Part shown: in pieces, positions 8,465 through 21,187 of the stretch | How positions within the stretch are numbered: position 1 is the stretch's first letter | How the letters are laid out: every line of letters begins with the position of its first letter | Assembly: GCF_900114255.1 (NCBI RefSeq) | Contig: NZ_FOSL01000007.1 | Span: forward strand, 182,726 to 246,725 | DNA length: 64,000 nt | Source: Neomesorhizobium albiziae | Lineage (GTDB): Bacteria > Pseudomonadota > Alphaproteobacteria > Rhizobiales > Rhizobiaceae | Direction: 5' to 3' | The notes under the pieces: model-generated | The model's database searches: none | Seen by the model: the letters and a program-made list of their open reading frames with translations, nothing else | Told to the model about the DNA's origin: nothing | Translations under genes and position numbers: made by a program

Positions 8465-8508
8465 GCATCGGCCCGAAAATCGGATTCGATTTTCGGAAAG
8501 CACGATGC
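8465..8508. repeat. 44-bp palindromic repeat, copy 2
   Basis: The outer arms are GCATCG and CGATGC. The inner stem CCGAAAATC / GATTTTCGG closes a GGATTC loop, and four extra bases (AAAG) lie on the 3' side. Length and asymmetry match the copies at 5761 and 12439 although the arm sequence differs. Confidence 0.75.
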
Positions 8509-8518
8509 CCAGATAAAT

Positions 8519-8551
8519 CATAGAGCGTGCAGAAACGTGCAGCGCTCTATG
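8519..8551. repeat. CATAGAGCG hairpin
   Basis: A perfect 9-bp inverted repeat, CATAGAGCG / CGCTCTATG, around a 15-bp loop. It lies 10 bp after the 44-bp palindrome and upstream of the N-formylglutamate amidohydrolase gene. Its role is unknown. Confidence 0.65.
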
Positions 8552-8629
8552 TGTACTGGACAGGCAGGCGCTGCGATGGCAGGCTCCAGACACCATGAAG
8601 TGCGATGTTCGTCAGTGCAGGCAGGTATC

Positions 8630-9520
8630 ATGACGGTAGCGGAGGATTTCTCAGGCGTTCGTCCGTTCGAAACTCGCAGTCCCGCCGAACAGCGCGTCCC
8701 CTTCGTCTTCAACTCTCCGCACAGCGGCCGTCACTATCCCGAGCGCTTTCTCTCCATGGTGCGGCTCGACCGCAACGCGATCCGCCGTTCGGAAGACTGT
8801 TTTGTCGACGAGTTGTTCGGGGGTGCCGTGGTGCTCGGCGCGCCGCTTCTGGCCGCCAATTTCCCGCGCGCCTATCTCGACGTCAACCGCGAGCCCTGGG
8901 AACTAGACCCGCGCATGTTCGCCGAGCCGGTGCCTTCCTATGCCAACATCCGCTCGGCGCGGGTCGCCGGCGGGCTTGGCACGGTGCCGAAGCTGGTCGG
9001 CGAGGGGCTCGACATCTATCCCGCCCGGCTGCCCTTGTCGGAAGCGGTGGATCGCATCGAGACCATCTACAAGCCCTATCACGAGCAGCTGAAGCGGCTG
9101 GTCACCCGCACCCACGCCCGGTTCGGTTTCGCCATCCTGGTCGATTGCCATTCGATGCCGGCATCGATCCGCGTCGGCGAGAACGGCATGCGGCCGGATT
9201 TCATCATCGGCGACCGCTTCGGCGCCTCCGCCTCCGCGGTGCTCACCGAACATGCGATCGGCCTGCTGGTCGCCATGGGTTATACCGTCGCCCACAACAA
9301 GCCATATGCGGGCGGCTTCATCACCGAACATTACGGCCGGCCGGCAAAGGGCCTGCACACGCTGCAGATCGAGGTCAACCGCGGTCTTTACATGAACGAG
9401 CGCACGTTCCAGAAATCGGTCGGATTTGACGCGCTGGCCGAGGACCTGGGGCGCTTCGCCGCCGACCTCATGGCCTTGCCCGAGCATCATTTCTACGGGC
9501 TTCCGCTGGCCGCGGAATAA
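8630..9520 (+). CDS. N-formylglutamate amidohydrolase family protein
   Basis: A 296-residue enzyme of the HutG-type N-formylglutamate amidohydrolase family, which hydrolyses N-formylglutamate to glutamate and formate, the last step of one histidine degradation route. Typical segments are VFNSPHSGRHYPERF near residue 25 (metal-binding His), VDCHSMP around residue 180, and the HTLQIEVNRGLYM block near the C-terminus. ATG 8630 is chosen because the family starts close to the NSPHSG block; the longer frame from 8423 would translate the upstream palindromes. No hut genes are adjacent, so the substrate may differ. Confidence 0.85.
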   Translation: MTVAEDFSGVRPFETRSPAEQRVPFVFNSPHSGRHYPERFLSMVRLDRNAIRRSEDCFVDELFGGAVVLGAPLLAANFPRAYLDVNREPWELDPRMFAEPVPSYANIRSARVAGGLGTVPKLVGEGLDIYPARLPLSEAVDRIETIYKPYHEQLKRLVTRTHARFGFAILVDCHSMPASIRVGENGMRPDFIIGDRFGASASAVLTEHAIGLLVAMGYTVAHNKPYAGGFITEHYGRPAKGLHTLQIEVNRGLYMNERTFQKSVGFDALAEDLGRFAADLMALPEHHFYGLPLAAE

Positions 9521-9543
9521 CCAGATTAAAACGTTTCGGCCTG

Positions 9544-9575
9544 AAAAAAGACCGCATCGTTTGCACGACGCGGTC
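9544..9575 (-). terminator. Intrinsic terminator of the minus-strand small RNA
   Basis: On the minus strand, GACCGCGTCGT / ACGATGCGGTC forms an 11-bp stem with one mismatch around a GCAA loop and is followed at once by six T. The U-run exists only in the minus direction. Confidence 0.85.
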
Positions 9576-9628
9576 GAAGTCTAGGGAGGAAACGCCCAAG
9601 GAGGGCATGGATGGGAACAACCCATCCG
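9544..9628 (-). ncRNA. Candidate trans-acting small RNA with CCUCC (anti-Shine-Dalgarno) motifs
   Basis: The predicted transcript is about 85 nt. Its 5' end forms a hairpin GGATGGG / CCCATCC. Then comes a short hairpin GCCC-TCCTT-GGGC that presents CCTCC, a single-stranded GTTTCCTCCCTAG segment, and a strong terminator with six U. A promoter with perfect TTGACA lies at the right distance upstream. CCUCC-bearing hairpins ahead of a terminator are typical of rhizobial alpha-r and CuckooRNA-type sRNAs that block ribosome-binding sites. I cannot assign a specific Rfam family. The gene lies opposite the 5' region of the HisN-like gene. Confidence 0.75.
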
Positions 9629-9634
9629 ATTGAT

Positions 9635-9662
9635 ACTCTATTGTGCGCTGCACAAATGTCAA
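9635..9662 (-). promoter_or_regulatory. Sigma-70 promoter for the small RNA
   Basis: Read on the minus strand, TTGACA (9657-9662) and TAGAGT (9635-9640) are separated by 16 bp. This places transcription start near 9628, exactly where the first sRNA hairpin begins. Confidence 0.7.
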
Positions 9663-9731
9663 TTGGCTTTTTTAATTCACTCTTATGTGTCAATTCAGTT
9701 TGATGGCTGGACCAGCACCGATCGGGGCATC

Positions 9732-10523
9732 ATGACCAACGCAAAACCGGATGTAAGCGCGGCGTTCTTCCGCAAGATGGCCGACGCGGCGGCGGGCGAG
9801 ACGATGCCGCGCTTCCGGCAGCAGGGTGCGGTTTCCAACAAGCTGAAATCGGGCTTCGACCCGGTCACCGAGGCCGACCGCGAAGCGGAAAAGGCGATCC
9901 GCGCCGTCATCAAGGCCCGGTATCCCGACCACGGCATTCTGGGTGAGGAGTTCGGCGCCGAAAACAGCTCCAGCCGGAATATCTGGGTCATCGATCCGAT
10001 CGACGGCACGCGCTCCTTCATCTCCGGCCTGCCGCTGTGGGGAACCCTTGTCGGGCTGACGGTCGACGGCGATGCGGTCGCCGGCATGATGGCGCAACCC
10101 TTCACCGGCGAACTGTTCTACGCCAACGAGAGCGGCTCCCACTATGAAGGGCCGAACGGAAAACGCAGCCTTGCAACCCGCAAGACGGTTGCGCTCGAGG
10201 ACGCGACGCTGTGCACGACAACGCCGGCGCTGTTCCTCGGCGGTCGCCGCGACGCCTACAACCGGCTGGAATCGGCCGTGCGCCTGCCGCGCTACGGCAC
10301 CGATTGCTATGCCTATGCGATGGTTGCCGCCGGTCATGTCGATCTCGTCGTCGAGGTCGGGCTGCAATCCTATGACATCGTGGCGCTGATCCCGATCATC
10401 GAAAAGGCCGGCGGCATGGTGACCAACTGGGAGGGCGGGCCGGCCGAGAACGGCGGCGAGATCATCGCAGCCGCCACGCCCGAACTGCACGAAGCGGCCT
10501 TGAAGGTTCTGCACGAAAAATAA
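9732..10523 (+). CDS. hisN: Inositol monophosphatase family, probable histidinol-phosphatase
   Basis: The 263-residue protein has the Mg-dependent phosphatase motifs: EEFG (Glu ligand near residue 75), WVIDPIDGTRSFISG (Asp ligands and Thr) and the C-terminal SYDIVALIPIIEKAGG with the third Asp. The RSFISG and Tyr/Asp-rich C-terminal signature fit the HisN subgroup, which hydrolyses histidinol phosphate in histidine synthesis. Inositol-1-phosphatase activity is the main alternative. ATG 9732 is used because the longer frame from 9630 overlaps the sRNA promoter and has no family similarity. It stands alone, not in a his operon. Confidence 0.85.
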   Translation: MTNAKPDVSAAFFRKMADAAAGETMPRFRQQGAVSNKLKSGFDPVTEADREAEKAIRAVIKARYPDHGILGEEFGAENSSSRNIWVIDPIDGTRSFISGLPLWGTLVGLTVDGDAVAGMMAQPFTGELFYANESGSHYEGPNGKRSLATRKTVALEDATLCTTTPALFLGGRRDAYNRLESAVRLPRYGTDCYAYAMVAAGHVDLVVEVGLQSYDIVALIPIIEKAGGMVTNWEGGPAENGGEIIAAATPELHEAALKVLHEK

Positions 10524-10553
10524 GCTGCAAAAGTCAGCATTTTGAAAACCTTA

Positions 10554-10577
10554 CTGCTGACAGATCGCTGTCAGCAG
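10554..10577. promoter_or_regulatory. 9-bp palindrome upstream of the DUF1579-like gene
   Basis: CTGCTGACA / TGTCAGCAG form a perfect 9-bp inverted repeat around GATCGC, 48 bp before the next start codon and 31 bp after the hisN stop. It could be an operator or a hisN 3' hairpin; no T-run follows. Confidence 0.45.
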
Positions 10578-10624
10578 CCCTGAGCTAGTGTCCTTCGACA
10601 GCAGATATCGAGGGGACCGCCAGC

Positions 10625-11134
10625 ATGCCGCAGTTTTCAGCCACCCGCGACGCCAACACGCCGAATGACGGGCGTGCCGATTTCGATCCCTTGTTCGGGC
10701 GCTGGAATGTCCATCACAGGCGGCTGCAAAAGCGGCTTGAGGGCGACACCAACTGGGACGAGTTCTCCGGCGTCAGCGAGATGCGGCCGCTGATGGACGG
10801 CCTGGGCAATGTCGACGACAACCTTTTGGAATTGCCCTCCGGCACCTACCGCGCGGTGACGCTGCGCACCTTCGACCCTGCGACGAAACTGTGGTCGATC
10901 TGGTGGATCGACGGCCGCAATCCCTCGGTCATCGACGTGCCGGTGCGCGGCGCCTTCAAGGATGGCGTCGGCATTTTCGCCAGCGAGGACACCTTCAACG
11001 GCCGGCCGATCATCGTCCACTATATCTGGTCCGAAATCACCGCGAACACCGCGCGCTGGCAGCAGGCGTTTTCCCCCGACGACGGCAAGACGTGGGAATT
11101 CAACTGGGACATGCGGTTCACGCGAGCCGATTAA
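10625..11134 (+). CDS. DUF1579-like protein, lipocalin-type fold predicted
   Basis: A 169-residue cytosolic protein with alternating strands (FDPLFGRWNVHHRRLQKRL, TYRAVTLRTFDPATKLWSIWWIDGR, WQQAFSPDDGKTWEFNWDM). This pattern is shared with DUF1579-type small beta-barrel proteins of unknown role. GAGGGGA at 10610-10616 supports the ATG at 10625. No catalytic residues can be named. A palindrome upstream may control it. Confidence 0.7.
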   Translation: MPQFSATRDANTPNDGRADFDPLFGRWNVHHRRLQKRLEGDTNWDEFSGVSEMRPLMDGLGNVDDNLLELPSGTYRAVTLRTFDPATKLWSIWWIDGRNPSVIDVPVRGAFKDGVGIFASEDTFNGRPIIVHYIWSEITANTARWQQAFSPDDGKTWEFNWDMRFTRAD

Positions 11135-11164
11135 CCGCCTGACGTGCGCCGGCCCAAGGCCAAA

Positions 11165-12121
11165 TCAAACCCCGCTGTCGGTTCCCGGCACAAAGGCATC
11201 GAACGCGGCGAGCGCCTGCTCGCGGAAGATGTCGGCTTCCTGCAGGATCTCGTGGCGGGCGCCGTCGATGGTGAGCACCGTTCCGGAACGCAGCCGCGAT
11301 GCATAGTCCTCGATGGCGCGGGTCGACACCACATCGTCGGCGCCGGCCGCGATGAACAGCGACGGAATGCGGATTTTCGCCATGAATTCCGGGTCCCGCA
11401 CACGTTCGGCAGCCACGCTCGCCGCATGAATCCAGGCGGCAGTGGGGCCGCCCAGCCCAAGCTCGGGAAATTTCCGGTAGATATCGGTGTTGCGGGCGTA
11501 GCGGCGCCGGTCGGTGGTAAGCACGTTTCCGGCAAAAGGCGCAGGATCGCGCGTCTGCGGGCCGCCGCCGATATAGAGCTGGCCGAGCCCCGTCCAATTG
11601 AGAAACCCGCTCAGCCGGCGGACCGACTTCATCGACAGCGACGTCTTCTTCAATTCCAGGAACGGTGCGATCAGCACCATCCGGCGCACCCGGTTGACCA
11701 TGGCGGGGGCTGCCAGAAGTGCCACCAGCGCGCCGGTGGAATGGGCAAGCAGGTAGAACGGGCTGCGGCAGTCGGGCAGCACGATCTCGTCGAAAAACTG
11801 TTCCAGATCACGCACATAGCTGTCGAAACTGTCGACGTGGCCGCGCATGGGGTCGCCAATGAGTCGGTCGGAACCGCCCTGGCCGCGCCAGTCGAAGGTT
11901 GCCACTGTGAAGCCCCGGGTCTGCAGATCGCCGATGGTCTCGAAATATTTCTCGATGCATTCGTTGCGGCCGGGCAGCACGATGACCGTACCCTTCACGG
12001 GACGCCCGTTCACGCCGAACCGGGCATAGCGGATCTGCTTGCCGTCCCGCGCCTTGAAAAACCCGGAAATCGCCTGCTCGGGCTGCGGGTTCTCCGGGAT
12101 GTCGATCAAAAGCTCGGTCAT
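11165..12121 (-). CDS. Alpha/beta hydrolase (lysophospholipase/monoacylglycerol lipase-like)
   Basis: The 318-residue protein has the serine-hydrolase fold: an oxyanion region VIVLPGRNECIEKY, FDWRGQGGSDR, and a nucleophile elbow AHSTGAL (Ser). The acid is in AAGADDVVS and the catalytic His in ARHEIL. It resembles PldB-type lysophospholipases and monoglyceride lipases, which release fatty acids from glycerolipids. ATG 12121 (MTELLID) is preferred over the frame opening at 12208. No signal peptide is visible. Its stop lies 30 bp from the convergent DUF1579-like gene. Confidence 0.85.
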   Translation of the reverse strand: MTELLIDIPENPQPEQAISGFFKARDGKQIRYARFGVNGRPVKGTVIVLPGRNECIEKYFETIGDLQTRGFTVATFDWRGQGGSDRLIGDPMRGHVDSFDSYVRDLEQFFDEIVLPDCRSPFYLLAHSTGALVALLAAPAMVNRVRRMVLIAPFLELKKTSLSMKSVRRLSGFLNWTGLGQLYIGGGPQTRDPAPFAGNVLTTDRRRYARNTDIYRKFPELGLGGPTAAWIHAASVAAERVRDPEFMAKIRIPSLFIAAGADDVVSTRAIEDYASRLRSGTVLTIDGARHEILQEADIFREQALAAFDAFVPGTDSGV

Positions 12122-12239
12122 CGATGGGGCGGTTTCCGGCGGCAGCGCGTGGTTGGATTTTCCACTGGAGGGTTCGATCCAGATAAAAAGCCGATTGCCA
12201 AAAAGCAAAGGAATTCCGTGATCTGGCGGCCTGGGCGGC

Positions 12240-12365
12240 GCGAAAAGAAAAGGCCGGAAGCCGCATGGTGCGTGCTTCCGGCCTCTATCGATCCGGGAGG
12301 AAGGGACGTTACACCCGGCTCGAACCCTGTGGCGATCCCTTGTCTGTGGTCGCCTTTTTCGATGT
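12240..12365 (-). ncRNA. Second candidate small RNA with C-rich loop and terminator
   Basis: On the minus strand, a stem GGCGA / TCGCC is followed by a hairpin CCGGG / CCCGG whose loop carries CCCTTCCT. Next comes a terminator AGGCCGGAAGC / GCTTCCGGCCT (12251-12284) with a T-rich tail (TTTTCTTTTC). The layout parallels the sRNA at 9544-9628. No convincing promoter was found, so the 5' end is a guess. It lies in the 575-bp gap between the hydrolase and hsp20 genes; the hairpin could instead end an unseen antisense transcript. Confidence 0.5.
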
Positions 12366-12438
12366 TGGGATGGATTTTAACGTCCGTCGCCTGAACGCAG
12401 GCCGAAGGCGCGGTTCATTTTCCGTTCATTTCGACAAT

Positions 12439-12483
12439 GCATGTCGCGCAAAAGTGTGCAGCGGTTTTGCGATAACGACATGC
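12439..12483. repeat. 44-bp-type palindromic repeat, copy 3
   Basis: Outer arms GCATGTCG / CGACATGC, inner stem CGCAAAA / TTTTGCG, and four extra bases (ATAA) on the 3' side. This is the clearest member of the family (copies at 5761 and 8465). Confidence 0.8.
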
Positions 12484-12659
12484 CAAAAGCAAAAAGCTGC
12501 GCGGCCGCCACAGCGCATCCGACGCGCCGCGCCGCAGGCTTCCCGGCGGGGAAAAAATGCCTTGAAATCGCGGGCAGGGCTTCCCAAATCAACGTTGCGG
12601 CCGCCGAAAACCGGGGTCGCTGGCTCCCGGAAACGCCTGAACAGGGTTTTCGACCAGCC

Positions 12660-12696
12660 ATACGCAAACCATGTTGCTCAGCAGGAGAACAAACCC
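12660..12696 (+). promoter_or_regulatory. Possible ROSE-type RNA thermometer 3' hairpin
   Basis: Just before the hsp20 start, TTGCT (12674-12678) can pair with AGGA of the Shine-Dalgarno (12683-12686) across a CAGC loop, leaving one G bulged. This UYGCU-to-SD pairing with a bulged G is the signature of ROSE elements, which block small heat-shock gene translation at low temperature in rhizobia. The upstream ROSE hairpins were not verified. Confidence 0.45.
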
Positions 12697-13164
12697 ATGC
12701 GTCATGTTGATTTTTCGCCGCTCTATCGTTCCACCGTCGGCTTCGACAGGCTCTTCACCATGCTCGATTCGCTTGCGCAGCCGGAAGGCGCGCAGACCTA
12801 CCCGCCCTACAACATCGAGCGCACCGGCGAGGATTCCTACCGGATTTCGATGGCGGTCGCCGGTTTCTCGGACGAGGAAATCTCGATCGAAGCCCACCGC
12901 AACGTGTTGACCATCAAGGGTGAACGCAAGGACGAGGGCAATGGCGAAGGCTCCGAGCTGCTCTATCGCGGCATCGCCAGCCGTGCTTTCGAGCGCCGCT
13001 TCCAGCTTGCCGACCACGTCGAGGTGACTGGCGCCAACCTCAAGAACGGCCTCCTTCACATCGATCTCAAGCGCAGCATTCCCGAAGAGCTGAAACCCCG
13101 CAAAATTGCGATTTCGGCCGCTCCGGCGAACGCCAAGCAGATCGAAGCCAAGACCGCCAACTAA
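12697..13164 (+). CDS. Small heat-shock protein, Hsp20 family
   Basis: The 155-residue chaperone has an alpha-crystallin domain at about residues 35-130: YNIERTGEDSYRISMAVAGF, NVLTIKGERK, and the GLLHIDLKR strand. The C-terminal extension carries RKIAI in the place of the IXI anchor. It is the IbpA/class A rhizobial type, which binds unfolding proteins as large oligomers. The ATG at 12697 has AGGAG at 12683-12687. Translation may be heat-controlled by the ROSE-like hairpin covering that site. A strong terminator follows the gene. Confidence 0.92.
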   Translation: MRHVDFSPLYRSTVGFDRLFTMLDSLAQPEGAQTYPPYNIERTGEDSYRISMAVAGFSDEEISIEAHRNVLTIKGERKDEGNGEGSELLYRGIASRAFERRFQLADHVEVTGANLKNGLLHIDLKRSIPEELKPRKIAISAAPANAKQIEAKTAN

Positions 13165-13188
13165 ACCTGGCAGGATTTCTTGAAGGAA

Positions 13189-13217
13189 AAGGCGGCGCTT
13201 TCGGGCGCCGCCTTTTT
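13189..13217 (+). terminator. Intrinsic terminator after hsp20
   Basis: AAGGCGGCGC / GCGCCGCCTT forms a perfect 10-bp stem around TTTCGG and is followed by a T-run at 13213-13217. Confidence 0.9.
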
Positions 13218-13236
13218 CATTTCAGGGTGTGCTTTC

Positions 13237-14286
13237 TCAGGCGATCAGCGCGCCGAAAGCGTCGACTTCCTCCACGGTGGTGGCGAAGCTTGTGACGAAA
13301 CGGTAGATCGCCTCGCCCTCCGGGAGATCGCCATCGAAGCTCTGCGGAAGGCCCCATTCATGGAACCTGGCCCCCGCCGCCCGTATCCGTTCAGCCTTCT
13401 CGCGGGTCAACATCGCAAACACCTCGTTGGCCTGCGGTTCCCAGGCCAGACGCACGCGGTTTGAGGCGCGCAGAGTGTCCGCCAGCCGTGCTGCCATCGC
13501 GTTTGCGTGGCGCGCCGTCTCAAGCCACAGATCGTCGGCCAGATAGGCCTCGAACTGCGCCGCCATGAAACGTGACTTGGAAAAGAGCTGGCCCGCCCGC
13601 TGGCGCAGAACCTGCAGGTCGCGGCCGAGTTCAGGGTTGAGCACGACGACCGCCTCGGCCATCCAGCAGCCGTTCTTGGTGCCGCCGAACGAGACGATAT
13701 CGACGCCGTTTTTCCAGGTCATCTCCGCTGGCGTCACCTCGAGCGCGGCGAGCCCGTTGGCAAAGCGCGCGCCGTCCATATGCAGCGGCAAGCCGTGCTT
13801 CTTCGCCACGGCTGAAACAGCGGCTATATCGTCAAGCCCATAGACCGTTCCGATTTCGGTCGCCTGGGTGATCGTCACCGCCATCGGCTGGCCGGCAGGC
13901 GCGAGATCGTGGGAGAAGCGTGTGATGGCGCGATCGAGCGCTTTCGGGTCGATGCGGCCTAACCCGCCTGCAACCGGCAATGTCCGCGCGCCATCGGTGA
14001 AAAACCCCATCGCGCCGAATTCATCGACGGTCATGTGCGCTTCGGCATGGCAGAAGGCGACGCCGCCGATGCGGTTGCAGACGGACATGGATAGCGCGTT
14101 GGCCGCCGTGCCCGTCGCAGTGAAGAAGACCGCGACCTCGCGCTCGAAGATTTCGCTGAAGCGTTGCGAGACTATTTTGTCGAGCTCGCCGTTGCCGTAG
14201 GCCGGCTCGTAGCCCGCGGCATGGGCCGAAAGGCTTGCGGCAATCCTTGGATGGGCGCCAGCCCAATTGTCAGAGGCAAAAATCAT
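13237..14286 (-). CDS. Low-specificity L-threonine aldolase family (PLP enzyme)
   Basis: A 349-residue fold-type I PLP enzyme of the beta-eliminating lyase/threonine aldolase family, which splits L-threonine or allo-threonine into glycine and acetaldehyde. Motifs are FASDNWAGAHP at the N-terminus, FFTATGTAANALS (phosphate loop), LHMDGARFAN (the Asp pairing with the pyridine N) and VSFGGTKNG with the PLP Lys near residue 210. ATG 14286 is preferred because the family starts at the FASDN block; the frame opens earlier at 14334. It converges on hsp20 and is divergent from gltB. Confidence 0.88.
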   Translation of the reverse strand: MIFASDNWAGAHPRIAASLSAHAAGYEPAYGNGELDKIVSQRFSEIFEREVAVFFTATGTAANALSMSVCNRIGGVAFCHAEAHMTVDEFGAMGFFTDGARTLPVAGGLGRIDPKALDRAITRFSHDLAPAGQPMAVTITQATEIGTVYGLDDIAAVSAVAKKHGLPLHMDGARFANGLAALEVTPAEMTWKNGVDIVSFGGTKNGCWMAEAVVVLNPELGRDLQVLRQRAGQLFSKSRFMAAQFEAYLADDLWLETARHANAMAARLADTLRASNRVRLAWEPQANEVFAMLTREKAERIRAAGARFHEWGLPQSFDGDLPEGEAIYRFVTSFATTVEEVDAFGALIA

Positions 14287-14507
14287 GGAGTCCCGGTAAG
14301 TTGCCGTGTGGGAAATGTCGCCCGCTTCTATCATGTAGAAGCGCGCGGGAAACCGTCACACCAGCAAAAAACCAGCGGTCCACCGGTGTCCGGTTGCGCC
14401 ATGATGTTGCAAGATCGGGCCTCCCGGCGAAACATTCTTACGCCGTTCCCCGATAAATTTTGCATTTCGGTCTTGTGCGCTACCCGAATCTCTGTCATAA
14501 AAAAATT

Positions 14508-14610
14508 AGGACAGCACTACTGTCTTATTTATCTCGATGAAGCTGGCCGGATCTGGCGTATAGTTCGCCGTCCGGCCTTCGCTGCGAGGCCCTACGGCCT
14601 TCGCTGCGAG
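14508..14610. promoter_or_regulatory. gltB upstream region: inverted repeat and 15-bp direct repeats
   Basis: The 469-bp gap before gltB holds AGGACAG / CTGTCTT (14508-14526) in an AT-rich stretch and a 15-bp direct repeat GGCCTTCGCTGCGAG at 14574-14588 and 14596-14610 (22-bp period). The rest shows no gene. A promoter and regulator site are likely here but cannot be named. Confidence 0.4.
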
Positions 14611-14755
14611 CGGTGGCTGGCAGGATGCCCGGTTCGTTCGGTGCGGTCCGCCAAGCTTTCGCAAGACATGAAGCGTGACGTATGCTGGCTGGCGCCTGTT
14701 GCGGCCTGCCTGAAGGATGGAACGCCCGAAAGGGAATGTGAACGGAGGAAAGACG

Positions 14756-19489
<4,734 letters not shown>

Positions 19490-19501
19490 CGTGTGAGCGC
19501 G

Positions 19502-19524
19502 GCCGGGAAGCGGGGCTTCCCGGC
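19502..19524. promoter_or_regulatory. Hairpin between gltB and gltD
   Basis: GCCGGGAAGC / GCTTCCCGGC is a perfect 10-bp stem with a GGG loop, 12 bp after the gltB stop, with no T-run. It may protect the gltB mRNA 3' end or attenuate gltD expression. Confidence 0.6.
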
Positions 19525-19638
19525 GCCTGCCGATCAGCAGCAAATTTTGAAGCCCGATCCCTGGCGGTTGTCATTGTGACTGGATGGGATTAACGGGTGC
19601 GGCGGTAACCCCGCCATGTGGACTACAGGAACCGAAAC

Positions 19639-21093
19639 ATGGGCAAGGTAACAGGTTTTCTCGAGATCGACCGGCAGGTGCACAAGTACCAGCCGGCCTC
19701 CGACCGCATCCGGCATTTCCGCGAATTCACGCTGCCGATGTCGGATAAGGAGGTCGAGAAACAGGCCGCGCGCTGCATGGATTGCGGCGTGCCCTATTGC
19801 CATGGACCGACGGGCTGCCCGATCCACAACCAGATTCCGGACTGGAACGACCTCGTCTACAACCAGGACTGGGACAACGCGATCCGCAACCTGCATTCGA
19901 CCAACAATTTCCCGGAGTTCACCGGCCGCATCTGCCCAGCACCTTGCGAGGAAGCCTGCACGCTGAACCTTGAGGACATTCCGGTCGCAATCAAGACCAT
20001 CGAGCAGGCGCTGGCCGACAAGGCCTACGAGCTCGGCCATGTGCGGCCGTATCCGGCGGAGAAGAAGACCGGCAAGTCGGTCGCCATCATCGGCTCGGGA
20101 CCGGCGGGCATGGCGGCGGCGCAGCAGCTCGGCCGCGTCGGCCACGACGTGCATGTCTACGAGCGGGAGTCCAAGCCCGGCGGGCTGATGCGCTACGGCA
20201 TTCCCGACTTCAAGATGGAAAAGCACTATATCGACCGGCGCGTCGAGCAGATGCGCGGCGAGGGCGTCACCTTCCATTGCGGCGTCAATGTCGGCGTCGA
20301 CAAGAAGGTCAGCGAACTGCTGGCCGAACATGACGCGGTGCTTTATTGCGGCGGCTCCGAAACGCCGCGGCCGGCCGGTATTCCGGGCGCCGATCTGCAC
20401 GGCGTCCACGACGCGATGCCCTATCTGGTCCAGCAGAACAAGCGCGTCGGCGGCGAGGACATCCAGTCGGTCGCCTGGCGCGCCGAGCCGATCCTGGCCG
20501 GCGGCAAGCATGTCGTGGTGGTCGGCGGCGGCGACACCGCATCCGACTGCGTAGGCACGGCGTTCCGCCAGGGCGCGGTCAGGGTGACGCAGCTCGACAT
20601 CCGCCCGCAGCCGCCGGAGAAGGAAGACAAGCTGACGGTGTGGCCGTACTGGGCCACCAAGATGCGGACATCGTCCAGCCAGGCGGAAGGCGCGGAGCGC
20701 GAATTCCAGGTGGCGACGCTGGAATTCATCGGCGAGGAAGGCGAGCTGATCGGCGTGCGCTGCTGCGAGGTCGACGAGAAGCGCAAGCCGGTGCCCGGCA
20801 CCGATTTCGTCATCCGGGCCGATCTCGCCTTCATCGCCATCGGCTTTGCAGGACCGTTCGCCGATAGCGTGGTGCGCGAACTCGACGGCCAGATGAAGGT
20901 CGGCATCGACAATCGCCGCTCGACCAACGTCACGGCCAACGACCGCGATTACCGGACCAGTGTCGACCGGCTTTACGCCGCCGGCGACGTGCGCCGCGGC
21001 CAGTCGCTGGTCGTCTGGGCGATCCGCGAGGGCCGCCAGGCGGCGCGTTCTATCGACGAGGCGTTGATGGGAAGCTCGGTGTTGCCGAGGTAG
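19639..21093 (+). CDS. gltD: Glutamate synthase (NADPH), small beta subunit
   Basis: The 484-residue subunit passes electrons from NADPH through FAD and [4Fe-4S] clusters to GltB. Cysteines for the clusters are in [16 protein letters not shown] (about residues 47-61) and CPAPCEEAC (about 97-105). The FAD Rossmann motif is [15 protein letters not shown], the NADPH motif [12 protein letters not shown], and the C-terminal FAD motif [20 protein letters not shown] 19639 with AGGAA upstream is chosen over an ATG seven codons earlier because the family starts MGKVTGFLE. It forms the gltBD operon with the preceding gene. Confidence 0.97.
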   Translation: MGKVTGFLEIDRQVHKYQPASDRIRHFREFTLPMSDKEVEKQAARCMDCGVPYCHGPTGCPIHNQIPDWNDLVYNQDWDNAIRNLHSTNNFPEFTGRICPAPCEEACTLNLEDIPVAIKTIEQALADKAYELGHVRPYPAEKKTGKSVAIIGSGPAGMAAAQQLGRVGHDVHVYERESKPGGLMRYGIPDFKMEKHYIDRRVEQMRGEGVTFHCGVNVGVDKKVSELLAEHDAVLYCGGSETPRPAGIPGADLHGVHDAMPYLVQQNKRVGGEDIQSVAWRAEPILAGGKHVVVVGGGDTASDCVGTAFRQGAVRVTQLDIRPQPPEKEDKLTVWPYWATKMRTSSSQAEGAEREFQVATLEFIGEEGELIGVRCCEVDEKRKPVPGTDFVIRADLAFIAIGFAGPFADSVVRELDGQMKVGIDNRRSTNVTANDRDYRTSVDRLYAAGDVRRGQSLVVWAIREGRQAARSIDEALMGSSVLPR

Positions 21094-21187
21094 GAAAAGT
21101 AAGGCAGTTGGCAGCAGGGCAATCGGCAGTAACTTCGCTTCTGAGATATCTGCCCTTGAGGGCTTGAAGCGGCGGACGACGATATGC

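Noticed and set aside
9611..9703. A 30-codon frame on the plus strand with a strong AAGGAGG in front
   Set aside because: The Shine-Dalgarno-like bases are the complement of the CCUCC segments of the minus-strand small RNA, which has promoter and terminator of its own.
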